Origin: Macropodus opercularis | Lineage: Eukaryota; Chordata; Actinopteri; Anabantiformes; Osphronemidae | DNA: 64,000 nt | Direction: 5' to 3' | Assembly: GCA_030770545.1 (NCBI GenBank) | Contig: CM061098.1 | Coordinates: 10,585,001 to 10,649,000 of the forward strand | Part shown: positions 1 to 13,100 of the stretch, piece by piece | Layout of the letters: each line of letters opens with the position of its first letter | Numbering within the stretch: the stretch's first letter is position 1 | Notes under the pieces: model-generated | Database searches by the model: none | Told to the model about the DNA's origin: nothing | Seen by the model: the letters and a program-made list of their open reading frames with translations, nothing else | Made by a program: the position numbers and the translations under genes

Positions 1-2166
1 TAATAGATGCGTCGACGGATAGAGCAGCCGGACGTATAGATGGACAGATAGAGGGGTGACATGAAAGCACCTGGTTCAGATAGTGAGGAAGGTTTTTCTG
101 AGGTTGTGACCCCTGACAAAGTTCATGAGGGACAGATGAAGATGGCAGAGATAGGACGGAGTTACCCAAACGGAGCAGGTCACACATCAACTCTTCACCA
201 GTATGTGTGAAGAACTGTCACTGAGCACCGCTAGTCTTTTTATAGACCTCACTATAGACCTCACTCAATTCAATTTGGAAAGTGTCCCTATAAATTCTTT
301 CCTCAGCAAGCGAACCGATCACTCAGCAAATCTAATTTATTCGTGTTTGCTCACGTCCACATGTGGTGGTATTGGAGTTATGTTAATGAAAGCCTCTGCT
401 GCCAAACCAGATGAAGATAAATAGACTTCATAGCTGCTTGTGGGATTGTTTTATATTGATTTAAACAGATACAGGCACCGTCCGCCTGAACAATACATAG
501 TGTGGTGATTTACTGGTTGTGTGAAAACGATGGTTCGATTTTACGCTGAATATTTATTTAAAGCTGAACACATCGATTTGTTCTGATTTTTATTTCATCT
601 GTGGATTTTTTTTTTTTTATATTGCTGGATTTGGTCTAGCTGTTAAACCAAAAGAGCAACTTGGAGACAAGTGGGATTTTATGGACCAAACAAATATTGA
701 TTATTCCTACCAGTTAAATCTGAATGATTGAGACGTGTTGAGAACTGGTGGTGCAGTTCGGTTTGAGGCTGTTCTCATGTGGTTGTGGATATCATGAATA
801 ATGTTTTTGTGGGGGGGTCGTACTAGATCTGGCAAATCTTCACTGATGGAGGCCAGGATGCCAGGCACCACTGGGAATGTTGGGAATGCCAGACGCCCTT
901 TCACACTGACCTGCATTTGTTGTGTTCGCAGGAGAAGTGAGCGAGCGAGCGGCCTTGGAGAGTGTTCGCTCATGTAAACGCAGCAATGCTTCAGTGATGC
1001 TGAGGACCTGCTAATGGCTAAGCTAAATGTACTGATATGTTTTCCACACACAGCTTATCTCCTCTGCAAGGCCTGCAACCTCTTATTGGTGGGGTTTGAC
1101 GTGGAAGTATTGCTAATTTTCATTAAAGCCCTCGCTCTACACTCGTCTGTCTGCTCTGGCAGATGTCTAATTAAAAATATCTCCGGAGATCAAGATCTGC
1201 TTGAGTCACTGAATTTGTGGTATGAAATTGAAAACAGATGTTTTGGGTCTAATTAAGAGAAATATTTATTTCTTGGCTTTCTTCTTTGGTCTTGTTTGTC
1301 TAACCTTATAGTCTAATGCTAAAAAGAAAACCCTTCAAAGCAATCAGTGAATTCAAGGTGACGGCAGTGATGTTTGCCAAATACCAGCAATTCTCTCCGT
1401 GCATTCTGAGGAGGCTTTGTTTTGGCCATTCGTCTCCACGATAAGTCTTTTATTTACGCATGGAGAATTCGGACCGTGTGTTTAGAATCCGTCATGCTCT
1501 TATCAGAACCGTTGGGGTAAGGGCTTCCCGATCGATCAGCTTCTCCCGCTGCTCCCGCTGGACGGATGGCCCCAATGTGTTAAACAGACAACCCAGAAAA
1601 TAAGTCTCGCACAACCAAAGGAGACTTCAGAGGAGTGAGTGTTTGCTGCAGCACATAGATCTCTGCTGGGAACATTAAAGCTCAGGAGTGTCTTGCACAA
1701 GAGGAGTAAAGGCCATGTTTGGAGGAGTGTGGAATGCTTTGGCCCGTTGTCGTCCGCGGGTCCGGTGATGCTGGTGTCAGGTTGACTGTGAGCCTGAGTT
1801 ACTTGCATTCCCATGGTCCCCTCCCTTAAAACATAACACCGAGCAGCCCCACTCTGAGACCGGATCAAGGCGTCCACGCACCAGCCGTTATTGTCCCATC
1901 AACCTCTTTTCCACCATATAGTGACAACTATGCTAATCCTGTCCACATAAACACACGTCAGATGTCGTGCAGGGTGAGGTGGGAAGGACACTGTCAACAG
2001 GCAGCAAAAGACAGATGGATAAAGACCCAGACAGACACACAACGCAAGACCCTCAAACAAAGCTGACCAGTAGAAGCCTGGCATAATGAGGCTTACTATT
2101 ACAGTCCACTTACACAAGAGCATAGCTGGATGCGACCATAGCCCTAAACAGGCACATGTATGTGAC

Positions 2167-2189
2167 CACACACACACACACACACACAC
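2167..2189. repeat. (CA)n microsatellite
   Basis: Pure CA dinucleotide run of about 11 to 12 units in non-coding DNA. Confidence 0.95.
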
Positions 2190-5100
2190 TGTCACTTATA
2201 CACAAGCTATTCTTGTCTAAACCACTCATCTGCTTATGTTACACTGAGGGTCTGTGAAGCATTTGGGGGGCAGATTTTGAAGCTGGATAACCTCTCAGTC
2301 AGTTAAATGTCACTGTCATTGTTGTTGGCTCGGTGCGACTGCTAATAAACCTAAACTTTCCCATTATGGGAATAATTGTTCTGGTTTGACGGACTGAGAC
2401 GGGTTCAGCGTGTGTGTGGTCAGACGTTGGCTGCCTGAAATGCGGTTGTGAATACTTAGCTTCCCTCTGGGAGGCTTGCGTTGCCGTGCTGTACTCTGCC
2501 TCTGCACACACGCTCTGACCCCTGAGGCTGCTTGCACAGGAGAGTTCAGAGCTCAACGCTTTTGTCAGGGTGACTTTTAAATTTGAGAAGCTGTGAAAGC
2601 AATTACGATAAACCACATATAAACTGCGGAGAAAGGCCCTAATGATCAGAAAGTGGCAGAAGGAAACGCGGGGGTTGAACATAAATAAATGCTGACATTT
2701 GAATTGATGGCTAAGAAGCAGAAAACGCTGTTGTGTAAATCACTGCCGCTCTGACAGGACTGTCTCCGCTGTCATTGTTTGGACACATAGCCAGTGGAAA
2801 AACCATCGAATTACCAGCCAGTGTGGTTTGTATTCCCAACCTTTATAAAGCCCTGTGTCAACACTCTTTTTCCAAATTCCACTCAAAAGCCTCAGGAATC
2901 CTTCCCACCGTATCGACCGCTGCCTCTGACAGAACGGACGTATTGTGAAAATCAGGCACATAAATGCTACCGGGCTCAACTTTCTGCAGTGAGCAGTTGT
3001 GGCCTGTCAGATAAAGAGGATCACGGGAGGGGAGGCTCCTCTAAAACATTTCATGTTCACTGCATGATCTCGATGGGTGTTGTCATGTTGTGCGGGTGCA
3101 AAGGAAGGACAGGTGTGTAGCCCAGCAGCAGTTCATAGGACACGTCTGGTGATATTCTGAATGTTTTCAAATGAATGACCAGAGCGAGAGAATAAACTTA
3201 TCCAAGTACAAAAACTATACATAATCAATTGAAGCACACCTGTGCACTTCAGCATCCACCAGTCCACCACATGTGCATCAATCTGTGGCTAAATATGGCA
3301 ACGTATCCCAGAGTAATAAGGTCCTCAGCTGTTTTAGAAAGTAAGACTGATAAACAGCAGGCAAGTCAGAAACAATTAGTTGACAGTAACATAATAATAC
3401 CAGCACATTACTGAACCAATATTTGCAGAGTACAGTGCAGAACTGTAGTTTTTTTTTAAGGAAATCCCAGAACGCTAACATTCGTGTGGCCTGGCATGTT
3501 GCAGTGCGTTTGGCGTGCAGTCGCTCTGATGCCTATCACCGTGATTACAGCTGTCATTAGTTCCAGCTCTGCCAGATCCAGCAGAGCCTGAAAAAACACG
3601 TTTATCTGTGGACACATAAGGAATAAGAGCATACGCATAAACACGCAAACTCGGAGCCTGAAACAGAGCTTTGTACTCTCGCTCTCTGTATTTGTTGTTG
3701 CGTCTGTGTTTGTGAGCCTCGTCTGTGTTTCCCCCGTGTGCGCGTCTGTTTGTCTTTGCCGTATGTTTATAATTTGCAGGGGTCTACCAGAGGATTAAAA
3801 GCCCATTAATTCAGAGAGCGTCGTCTGCTATAGGAAGCGCCGCTTGCACTTCTTTGTTTTAGTGAACGTGAGAGCTGTGAGCAGGGCGGAGTAGCTGCCA
3901 GGTTGGATTTGTGTACTTTGTGCCGGATACGCAGATGTTTGTGCGTAAACGCTCTTCCTCCGTCAGACGAGGCTTTAAATGGATCTCCCATAGCTGAAGA
4001 GGAAAACGTGTACTTGGGTGCTTTTAATAGATGATTTACAGACCGGGACTGTGTGACATCTCATTTAGCACCTTCCCACACTCGGCTGGACTCGTACACC
4101 CGTGCGTGTTGTGTAAGACATTAAATGGACTATGATGTTTCCATGTGTATTCCTTCCACTAAAATCCCATTGAATGGTTTGCAAATGTCTCCATCCGTTC
4201 CATTTCCTCTAAGAGCTGATTCCCCGTGTTTTGGCCTCTAATGGAGTGGTCCGTTGTCTCCACGCTGTCTGTTTGTGGTGGAATGTGTGTGAATATGTGT
4301 TGGGAGGAGTATTCTGCCCTCTGCTCCTCTCTCTCCTTCATGCTGTCTGAAGTGTGCTGGCTTTCTTTTTCTCCCTGCTCCAGACCTCCCCTCATGCCCT
4401 CTGCTCCCTGCATGCTCTCAACCCTTACCCCTCCTTGTGACTCCCATGGTGCCTCCTTTGGTCTTCTCCCCATTTTTCTATCTGGAAGCCGTGCCACCCT
4501 CTGCCATCGCCCACGGGTCCTCCTGAGAGCGTCCTCCCCCTTTCTTGCTTTCTCTGGCATCCATAGTCTGGAGCTAGATGCTGGGGTGCGTTCAAGGCCG
4601 GAGGTCAGTTCTTTGATGAATAGTCAAACACACATATGAAACTTGTATTTCTTGAGGGAAGGAAACAGCCATATTATGGTGTGAAGACAGATGACTGCCA
4701 CTTCTCGTCATCTTCTCAATTACCTGACCTCACATCTGGCCCAAGGGAAGCTGTGTGTATGTGTGTATATATGTTTGTGTTGAAGGTTGAGGTTGGTGAA
4801 CATAGAAATACTATTATTATTATTGAGACTTTAAAGACTAAATTCAGAAAAGGATGCAGAAAGTCGCAGCGCTCTCCAATCTGCAACCAGACGACAGATA
4901 TCATTCAGCTTTGTTTGACAGCGAGAGAACGTTCCTCTCGTTGGTCCAGATGTTCCACTTGTGAGAGAGGCTTTAATGGAGCATGAGCGTAGTGGAGGGT
5001 AACACCCGAGCTGCTCTGCTCTGACAGAGTGAAATGTAGATGCTTTTAATCTCTCTTACATAAGCACATTAGGCAGGACAGGCTCATGTGCGGCTCGTTT

Positions 5101-6548
5101 ACACCAAACGTACAGTTATTCTCTGGGTGACAGCTGTTGAAGGCACAAGGCAATTTGGTTATTTCTTACATTAAGTGGCCGCTAACATCTGATGTATCGA
5201 GCCCAAGAGTTTCCTTTCTCTCCCTCTGCAGGTTTTGTAAATATAGCAGATTTTTTCATTGAATGTAAATAAGAATGTAACTTATGGTTTGGAAAACCCT
5301 CTGTCGATACTCTGCTCCTGGCCGACACCAAGCTGACGACCCCCCAGCGCCGACGGATGAAGCTCCCACAGAGAAGAACTTTTGATATTTCTCTCTCCTT
5401 TTCCAACCGTTCCCTCTGTCTTCATTTTGTCCCGAGAGAGCCCAGGCCGGGCTCGACCGAAGCCGCTCAGTGTCGGACAAGTTGGGTTTCCTGATGGGTG
5501 ATAAGTGACGGAGCAGGGCCCAAGTGGTCTGGGTCCACGGGAACAACCCTGGAGAGGCTCTGAGGGGTCAGAGGGCATGTCAGAGGTCACCTGTGAAGAA
5601 GATGAAGAGAGACTGCGTCGAGCTCATCAAGGTACCACAACACAGATGGTGATGAGGGGTAATAAGAGCTGGGACCTGGTGTGGCGGTGCAAGCCAAGGC
5701 ATGGGAACCGAAAAAGTAAAGTGTGTGTGTTAGTGACACCCTTCAACTAGTCCACCTGCACTAATGAAGTCCACTGTGAGCTCAAACAATCCACTCAAAG
5801 CATAATAATCAATGAGGAAAACTCCGACTGGTACAATTAAGGGGTTTGTTTTCTAATTGCCTGTTTGGAGCAGCTGACACGCTGTCCATTAATCTTTCAT
5901 GGAGCTTGAGGCAGAAAAGCCGCATTTCGTTACAGATACGTGCACATTTCTGGACAAGCTGTATATTTACCATCAGATTCAAAGTGCGGGGCTGTTAGTT
6001 TCTGTTACACTCACTAAAGTGGTCTCGGTCTGGGACAGCTGTGGAAATCAGGTGTAACTAATCAGGATGCGTGCGTGTGACTTGTGGGGGAGAAAATAAA
6101 GTTACGATGTTGCTCCGTATGCATAATTGATTGCGCGAGGCTAGTGTGCGTATGTATTTGCAAAAGATCCCACAGCAGAAGGCCACACTTCAGCTGTGGG
6201 GTGACCCTTTGCTTGACACCGCGCAGGCCCCTGGGGGCCAACCACTGGAGTGGGTGCCTGCTCTCTCAATAGGTGCTCTCGCTAACAGCATCCTGTTCAC
6301 TTATGCTAACGAGAGGGTTTTTTTTTTTTGAGGGGAATTATAAAAGTGTTATTTTCAGGGAGATACAATCTGAGTTGAGTTAAACTCAGGAAGTAGCCCA
6401 AAACAAGGGAACATAAATGCTTTCACAGTCTGTTAGGCACTTCATCAAACTCATGTGCCCCTCTCTCCTCCTCTCTCAGCATGTTAGGTTAATTACCTCC
6501 TGCCCTGCCTTCTCTGTGTAATAAAAATCACATCTCTCTGCAGACGAG

Positions 6549-6571
6549 CATTTCCTGTTTGGCAGGAAATG
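6549..6571. repeat. Perfect 9-bp inverted repeat
   Basis: CATTTCCTG and CAGGAAATG are exact reverse complements separated by 5 nt (TTTGG). This could form a small hairpin or be a dyad protein-binding site. A single short palindrome is expected by chance in a window this size, so no function is assigned. Confidence 0.6.
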
Positions 6572-9500
6572 GACTAAGAGATAAGGTCTATTTGCATAAA
6601 GATGGCAGAAGGAGGAGAGTGACGTTCAGTTATCTTCAGGGAGAATGAGAGTTTGGTTATCAGACTAATCCTCGGGTTCAATCGATGCATCTGATCTTCT
6701 TTTATCACGTATTTTGGCCTTAAGGCAGTTCCCATGCTCTTCACATAGCATGAGAGCCATTATGTGGTCCAAATGTGCTGATTTATTGAAATGCTTTCAG
6801 GCATCTAACCAGCTTTTCTAAGATGTGATACATGTGAGGAATTTACCACAGCAAGCATGTGTTTGTTTCCAGTGTGTTTAGGATTTAAGGTTAAAAGTTT
6901 GGTATTCTGGGAGTATTATTTAACCCTTTTGGAATAATTTGGATGAGGACACGCTGTCCAATGGATGATCTGCAAGACATGAAACTTTCTGATCCGCTTA
7001 GCTCGTTTATAGTCTCACGGCCTTGACGAGCTGTTATCGCCTTCCCCGGCAGAAGCATTCCTAAAAACCGCCCAGACCCTCACCAGCAACCGCAGCGCCA
7101 CTCAGCCATCCATGCATTAGCACAGGCTCACCTTCCAAGACTGGCTGGCTTTCAAAGATGGACTCGGCTTTTATATGATAATGTGTAGCCGTGGTTATTG
7201 TGTCAGATGAGACGTGTTTTGGAGGCTGCGGAGATGTCGGTGTGTGATATTGCCTGGATGGAAACGCGCAGTGGTCTGTGTTTTTGGGTCAGGTAATGAG
7301 CTATGGGGGGTGGTCCCATGCATGTCACTTCAAACTGTTCTATGATATGATTGGAACCTTATGTCTCACTTACATTTCCAACATTCTTTCTTTGAGTGTT
7401 TTATAGTTTATCTCCATCAGTAAAACTCCAGATGCCAAAAGCGCCCAGTGTATATTGGTGATTTTTTTTTTTTTTTTCATGTACTTCAGTATGTCTACGG
7501 TTAATTTAAAAGAGAGAGCTGCCCTGACATGCAGTTGCACAGCAGAAGTGGAAACACATTGAGCGTTAACTCAGTGTTGGGGTCAGAGATTGATTCTGGT
7601 TTTCCTCAACCAGCCTTTCAAATACCAAAGCAAAATGTCTTGAGAGCATCGTCTGAGCTGTTTTGCCCAGTTTAAAATGCCCATTTTTGTGACTATATTA
7701 TTTAGATTCACCAGATTAGCATAACAGTGAGTGTTCATGATCCCAAAAACGTTATGTTAGTCATTTTGTGACACTTACTTTCTACCACTCTGGTTAAAGT
7801 TCTTCAAAGTTTCATACATTTCTATGTGCAAAGAGACCAATTTAACTCTGTCCTGCAACTCTAACAATACTCCAACAATTTGTTTAGTCTATTAAAAAGT
7901 CCAAAAGCTCGTACAAAAGCTGCCAAAGGTGATGTCTTCAGATTACTTGTTTTGTTAGCCCATCAATCAAAAAAACAGCAGGTTTTAAGATTTTAGGTCT
8001 CTATTGATTTAAATCCAAGACAAATGTGTGCACTGGGTGCTGCTGGGTTCAAAAGTGGGGGGTTACTGTTTCAGTTTGTCACGTCAGGGTGAGCGCTGAT
8101 AGCACTCATTAGCAAAGATTAATCACAAAAGCCTTAAACGTTACCACAGAGCCATCATTCACCCAAACACAGAATCAGTGGCCTAAACCGCAGGGTCAGA
8201 CGTGACCTGATTGCCCGGGAGAGACTTCTGGCAGCACTTATATCCTCTGTGTTCTTCACCGCTTACACAGGGGTTGTGGGAATGACGCCGAGTTTGTGTA
8301 TGTAGTACTGTGTGCAGATAGTGTTCATTCTAATTCAAACACATGGGATATTATAAATATTTGCGTCTGTTCTGTTTTTAGTGGCAGTTTTGCGTTATAC
8401 AGTCTTACCACACACATAAACACACCGTGTCTTTTTAGAGTACAGCCCATGAGTCAACCATCATTCCTGTAGCAACACACCTACCTGAAAAAAGAAAGTT
8501 TCCTATCTGTGTAGGCTGATCTGTTAAACTGCTGTGCTCCAGTTCGTGTCCTGCAAATCATAGGCACAGGCTGAGCGTTCAAAGCATACCACACGCTGCC
8601 CAATGATACAGTTGTATTTCATTTTTATGTACCTTTCAGGGAGGCCTACTGGTTTTGATACAATTTAATTCTATAAAAAATAGATTAACATTTGTGATAC
8701 TGTAACATTAACGTCAACTCAAGTTAAGTGCATTTACTGTATGGAGCAACGGTCACCGATCTCGTTGCAGAGAGAAATTAAAATGAGTGACACAGGTCAG
8801 GAACGAGACAAACTGGAGGTCTTTTCTTTTTGTGACCTGTGCCTGAGCTGATTAGTAAACTACTTGTCCTAAATGTTGTATTTTCTAAGAAAGAGAAACA
8901 AATTGGCAAAGGAATCTACCAACTACGAACCCTGTGTCCAGGAAACAGAAGATGGACAGTCTGAAGTTGATGCTTTGTTTTTTACATAGCTGCTAGCTGT
9001 TGTTCAACATACATGATGGTCTGATACCTGCAAAGCCACACAAACAGCCTCAGTAAACTGGTTGTTGTATTCTGCTGGGGCTGGAACATAGAGACCCAAA
9101 CTTCAAGCAATCACCACCTTCGCTGATTATGGGCTGATGAATCAAAATGAATGTCTGGTGTGGAACAAGCTGTCCTAGAGATAAGCGTGTTTCCCCCGCA
9201 GTCTGTTTATAGTTAGCACTGGTGAATAGCGCACATGAAATCTCAAACCTCTCTCCACAGCCACTTCCATAAAGGTCGTCTGATGTCAAATGCTCCTAAC
9301 AAACAGCATATGCTTCCTGTTTCATCGAGACATCTCTCTCTCTGTTGTTCTACTGCGTGGTTTAGAGAAGGACTGACATGTACTGTGCAGTGAATGCCTG
9401 TCCACACCGGTTGGCCCTGATTGTTGTACGGCTGAGAATGCGTTCTTGCTCTGGTTGCATTAGATGCGATGAGATAAGGTCGGTGTGTAATGTGATGTTA

Positions 9501-9782
9501 TGCTGCTTGCTTGGTGGAGGAACACGCCACATGTCTGCTTGACCTTACAACATTGGACAGGGCCACCCGATCTTCCAGCAGGAGTCTCTGTCTCCTCCCA
9601 GGTGTGGATGTCCCAGCACCTCAGCGCCAAGGTCAGACGATGTAAAGCTCAGAGAAAGGAAAAGTGTCCATGTCCATGGCTCAATTAGAAGACTGAAGGA
9701 ATGTGGGTCCTTTGAAGGGGTTGCCAGGAGAGCGTCTGTCTACACAGAGCGTGGCCTCAATGCGCAGCAACACACGTGGCAA

Positions 9783-10130
9783 AAACAAAACAGTATTTCA
9801 GCACAAACGCCTCATAACTGCTGACGAGCATGGAGGTGATGACTTGGGCTTGTTTTGCAGCTCCGTTCAGTCACTGGGTCTCAAATGCCATCTAAACTAA
9901 ACTAAAATAGAAGATCGTCAATGGTTTGTGTGGTGCTAGTAAAGTCCAGGCCTCAGCCCAATTAAAATGCTGTGGCAAGACCTAAAGAGAACTGTCCATA
10001 ACCAAATGCCTACAAACCTCAAAGAAGTGAAGCAAGGTTTAAATGTTGGGGGGAAAACAACGATGTGAGAGAAAGTCGTCCAGGAAACGATTACATTAAG
10101 TTATTGCTGCTAAATACAAACTATTGAGTC
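9783..10130 (+). mobile_element. Decayed Tc1-like transposase relic
   Basis: Translated pieces in three different frames match the teleost Tc1/mariner transposase in the right order. The pieces are NKTVFQHKRLI from about 9785, VMTWACFAA at 9836-9865 one frame over, a segment at 9943-10035 with the hallmark SPGLSPIKMLWQDLK, then QRCER and RKRLH near 10058-10096, followed by VIAAK. The Tc1 hallmark is SPDLNPIE-x-LW, whose Glu is the third catalytic acid of the DDE triad. Here that position is Lys (IKMLW) and the preceding Asp is Gly. Frameshifts, stops and an internal deletion of the central catalytic region show it is dead. Terminal inverted repeats were not found. Orientation is the same as the collagen gene. 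The nucleotide pattern also follows the common fish element, for example the stretch reading AAACGATTACATTAAGTTAT at 10085. Confidence 0.88.
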
Positions 10131-13100
10131 ATTGTTGACATTGCTGTTAAACAAATAACAGCTCAGTAAAAGCTATTGTTCATTGGAGGTTGGTGAGGAG
10201 CCGCATCGCTGATGGCAGTGCTGAGGTCTGCAGACGAGCTGCATTCAGGATGCCTGCTAACCAAAAAATAAAAAATAATAAGCATCACCTCCCACTGTGA
10301 ACCTCAGCAACAATCTCAAACACACTTTCCATTGTTTGATATGTCTTAATTGAGTGTGTAAATCCAGTCTGAAATGGCTGAGGGATGGGACGTGGATTCC
10401 TGAATACTTGGTGCTGAATAGCTGGCAGCGCACAGAAGAGTCTTTTTGTTTTAGTTGGACCGGCACGCTGACGCTCGCTCTACTCCCACAGTCTTGTCCC
10501 TCGCTTTGACTTGCACCCAGGCACACAGCGTTTTTGTAGCTGTTCTCCATAGCGTAAGATAACCCTCAGAGTGTGGAGGATGCTTAACGTTTGGAGTCAT
10601 GTTTGCTTTTCTTAGCATTTTTCTGAGATTCTGTTTTGTCCTCTAAAGGAAATCCTTTGCAAACATATCCGTAAGGACTTTAATAATGGTTTCTGCATCT
10701 GGTGTCGTAGCTGTTTGCTTCCCAACCTCTGCTGTGCCTGGCTGTGGTGGTTATTAACCACTCCAGTGCCTTACTGTGATGGCTTTCTATACGTGAGGAC
10801 AAAGGCAGGGTGAGCCTGAGGGTTTGTGGGTGTTTGAAGCCTCTCAGGGGGTTAAGCTGCAATTTCAGGGAGCATCCACTTGTTTGAAAACCAGGGTTTT
10901 ACCGGTCTTCCTGCCCCCTGCCGTCTCATTTCTGTCCAGCTGACCTGACATCATCTGTCCCACATACACACTCACTGAATGGATATGCACCTAGGCTTAT
11001 TGTTATTTGGATGCTCATTTCCTGCCTCTCACACCTCACCGCCCTGCCCTTAAACATACACACACTCAAACACACTCGCTGCAAGCCCAGGGGTCGGCGG
11101 GAGGATTACGGAGCTAGTCATTGAGGTTAAAGGTCACAAAGTTTCTACTTCCCAGTGATTCTGGGTCAGTATGATTTGTGCACCCTCACATATGTGCCCG
11201 TGTGAGTCTAGGTGGACTCGCATGGGGGACAAAGCGGGGCTTGTGTGCGTAAGCATGCAGCTGCGAGGGCCACAGCGTGTTGATGAGGTCTTAATCAGAG
11301 CGCTTACAGCTGGGGTTAGAAGGTCGGCGGGTGATGCTGGGTTTAGATTGGGCTGCTGGGAACCTGACGGAGCCTAAGGGCACAAAGGCAGAGTGGCAGC
11401 GGAGAGGGCCACCGCACCGTGACGCGTCCGATTTCTCCTCGTCAGTGCACCCAGCACATAGACACACAAATGCACATTTTAATGTCCGCCCCACACAGAC
11501 AATGGACAACAGTTTGTTATTAAAAGAGCAGGAAGCGCCTACTGTGCAGCTGGACTGTCTTGCTTTTTTCTCAGCCTGTCAAGTGTGTGGTTACTTGGAA
11601 CAGACTGAAGAGTGTAAATCAATTAATTATGCGTCACACACAGAAATGCTTTATGGGGCTTTGATAAGAACTAATGGCAAAACTGACTCGCATGGTTTAA
11701 ACATCACATCAAGTGCAAGATCTGTGGATGTTTTGGATGTTTGTCACAGTGAAAAGCTTTTTAATATTGCCCTTGAAATCTCAATATTAGTCACTTCCCA
11801 AAAACAAAATCCATCAAAGATTGCTACTGGAGATTTTAAGCACAGTTTTCCTGTTCACATTTATTTATTTTAGTTTGCAAAAGTACAGCTTTCCCATGTG
11901 GGCCACTGAAGGTGATTTGTGGCTATGGCCTTTTTTCCCTTCGTGTTATGGGAAAGAAAAATGAAGCGATTTGTGACCAGACTACTGGATGCGCACTGCC
12001 TCAAGCTGTAGAAAATACTGGCAACACGCCACCAGTAGCTGGAGGAAATACTGACCACACAAAAACTGTTTCATAGACCGCAAATAAAAAAGCCTCGAGG
12101 GCTAAAAGACAGACTGCTTGGTGTCAGCGTGGAGAATTATGGCAACTCACTTCATTGTGGGGCCAGCAATCATTTCCAACAGTGATAAGTTAGTCAGGTG
12201 GGTGGAATTGGAAAGTTTATTTGCTACCTGCATTGCAAATATATGATCGCTCTGTGAATACCTCAGGTCTGGCCAAATGTCATCTGGTTTAAAAGAAGAC
12301 ATCCCCCTTTATCTGCTGATCTCCTCAAGTTTAGAGAAAGAAGAGAAAAATGTAGCTGAGGGCTGTAAGATGGTCCTTCATCCAGCTGATGCTCCTTTGA
12401 AGGACAGTCAGAGCCAAGCAGCTTATTTGAACCTCGGTAGGTGTAAAGAAATCTTTCATGAAGAGACATCGTGCCACAGTTCAGTTTATTCTTGTTGTAG
12501 TAGATTTACATCACACCTCATAGAGATGCTGAACATCTGACTTGTCTCAAGAGGCAGTTTAGTGTGTGTGTGTGTGTTACCCAGTGTTTGCAGGCTCTAG
12601 TTTACTCAAAGTGTTCCTGAATGACTCCCTGAAGATAAATACTGCAGGTGGCCAGTATGGTGAACATGAGTGGATGACGACATGTCAACTCGATGAACTG
12701 CCAAGATACATCTTGCAGTTATGTTTTGAACTCTGATGCAAACATCTTCTTTCGCTTTAATGTTCTCAGCTGTTGGAACAATGGAGGCTGCAACACGCTC
12801 TCCCTACTCGCAGTTTTCCCGTGACTCAGTGGTCGAAGTTCCCCCCACGCTGCCTCCTCTTGTCTGTCTCTTTTTCTCTTTGTACCCTGGTTGTGTTCCA
12901 TTGTCAGATGTTACAATGATTTTTATTTTTTGTCTACTACAAGAATGCACACGACTACTCCTAATCTGAGCAAGATGTCCACAGAAAGGCAGCGGTTCAG
13001 GTGCTCACCCGTGCACATGCAGGATCACGCAGGACGGTCGTTTCCTTCTCCTGCCTGCCGTCCTATCTGAGTCGGAGTCAGAGTTAGCCTCTGCTCAGAT

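Larger units (their letters stand above)
1..9782. other. Non-coding DNA, probable 5' intron or intergenic
   Basis: I see no exon, RNA gene or recognisable transposon in this stretch. Open frames are short, overlap on both strands and show no family resemblance. Visible structure is limited to a 12-bp unit repeated twice at 241-264, a short CA array at 2167-2189, scattered poly-T runs (for example near 609, 6320 and 7462) and a perfect 9-bp inverted repeat at 6549-6571. It most likely belongs to a long intron of the collagen gene that becomes visible at 46544, but the sequence itself does not prove that. Confidence 0.5.

Noticed and set aside
4159..4639. Overlapping open frames of 133 and 137 codons on opposite strands.
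   Set aside because: The segment is pyrimidine-rich on one strand, which removes stops on both; no family resemblance.
11331..11873. 180-codon + strand frame.
   Set aside because: No recognisable domain, ends in low-complexity AT-rich sequence, and competing frames overlap; likely chance.
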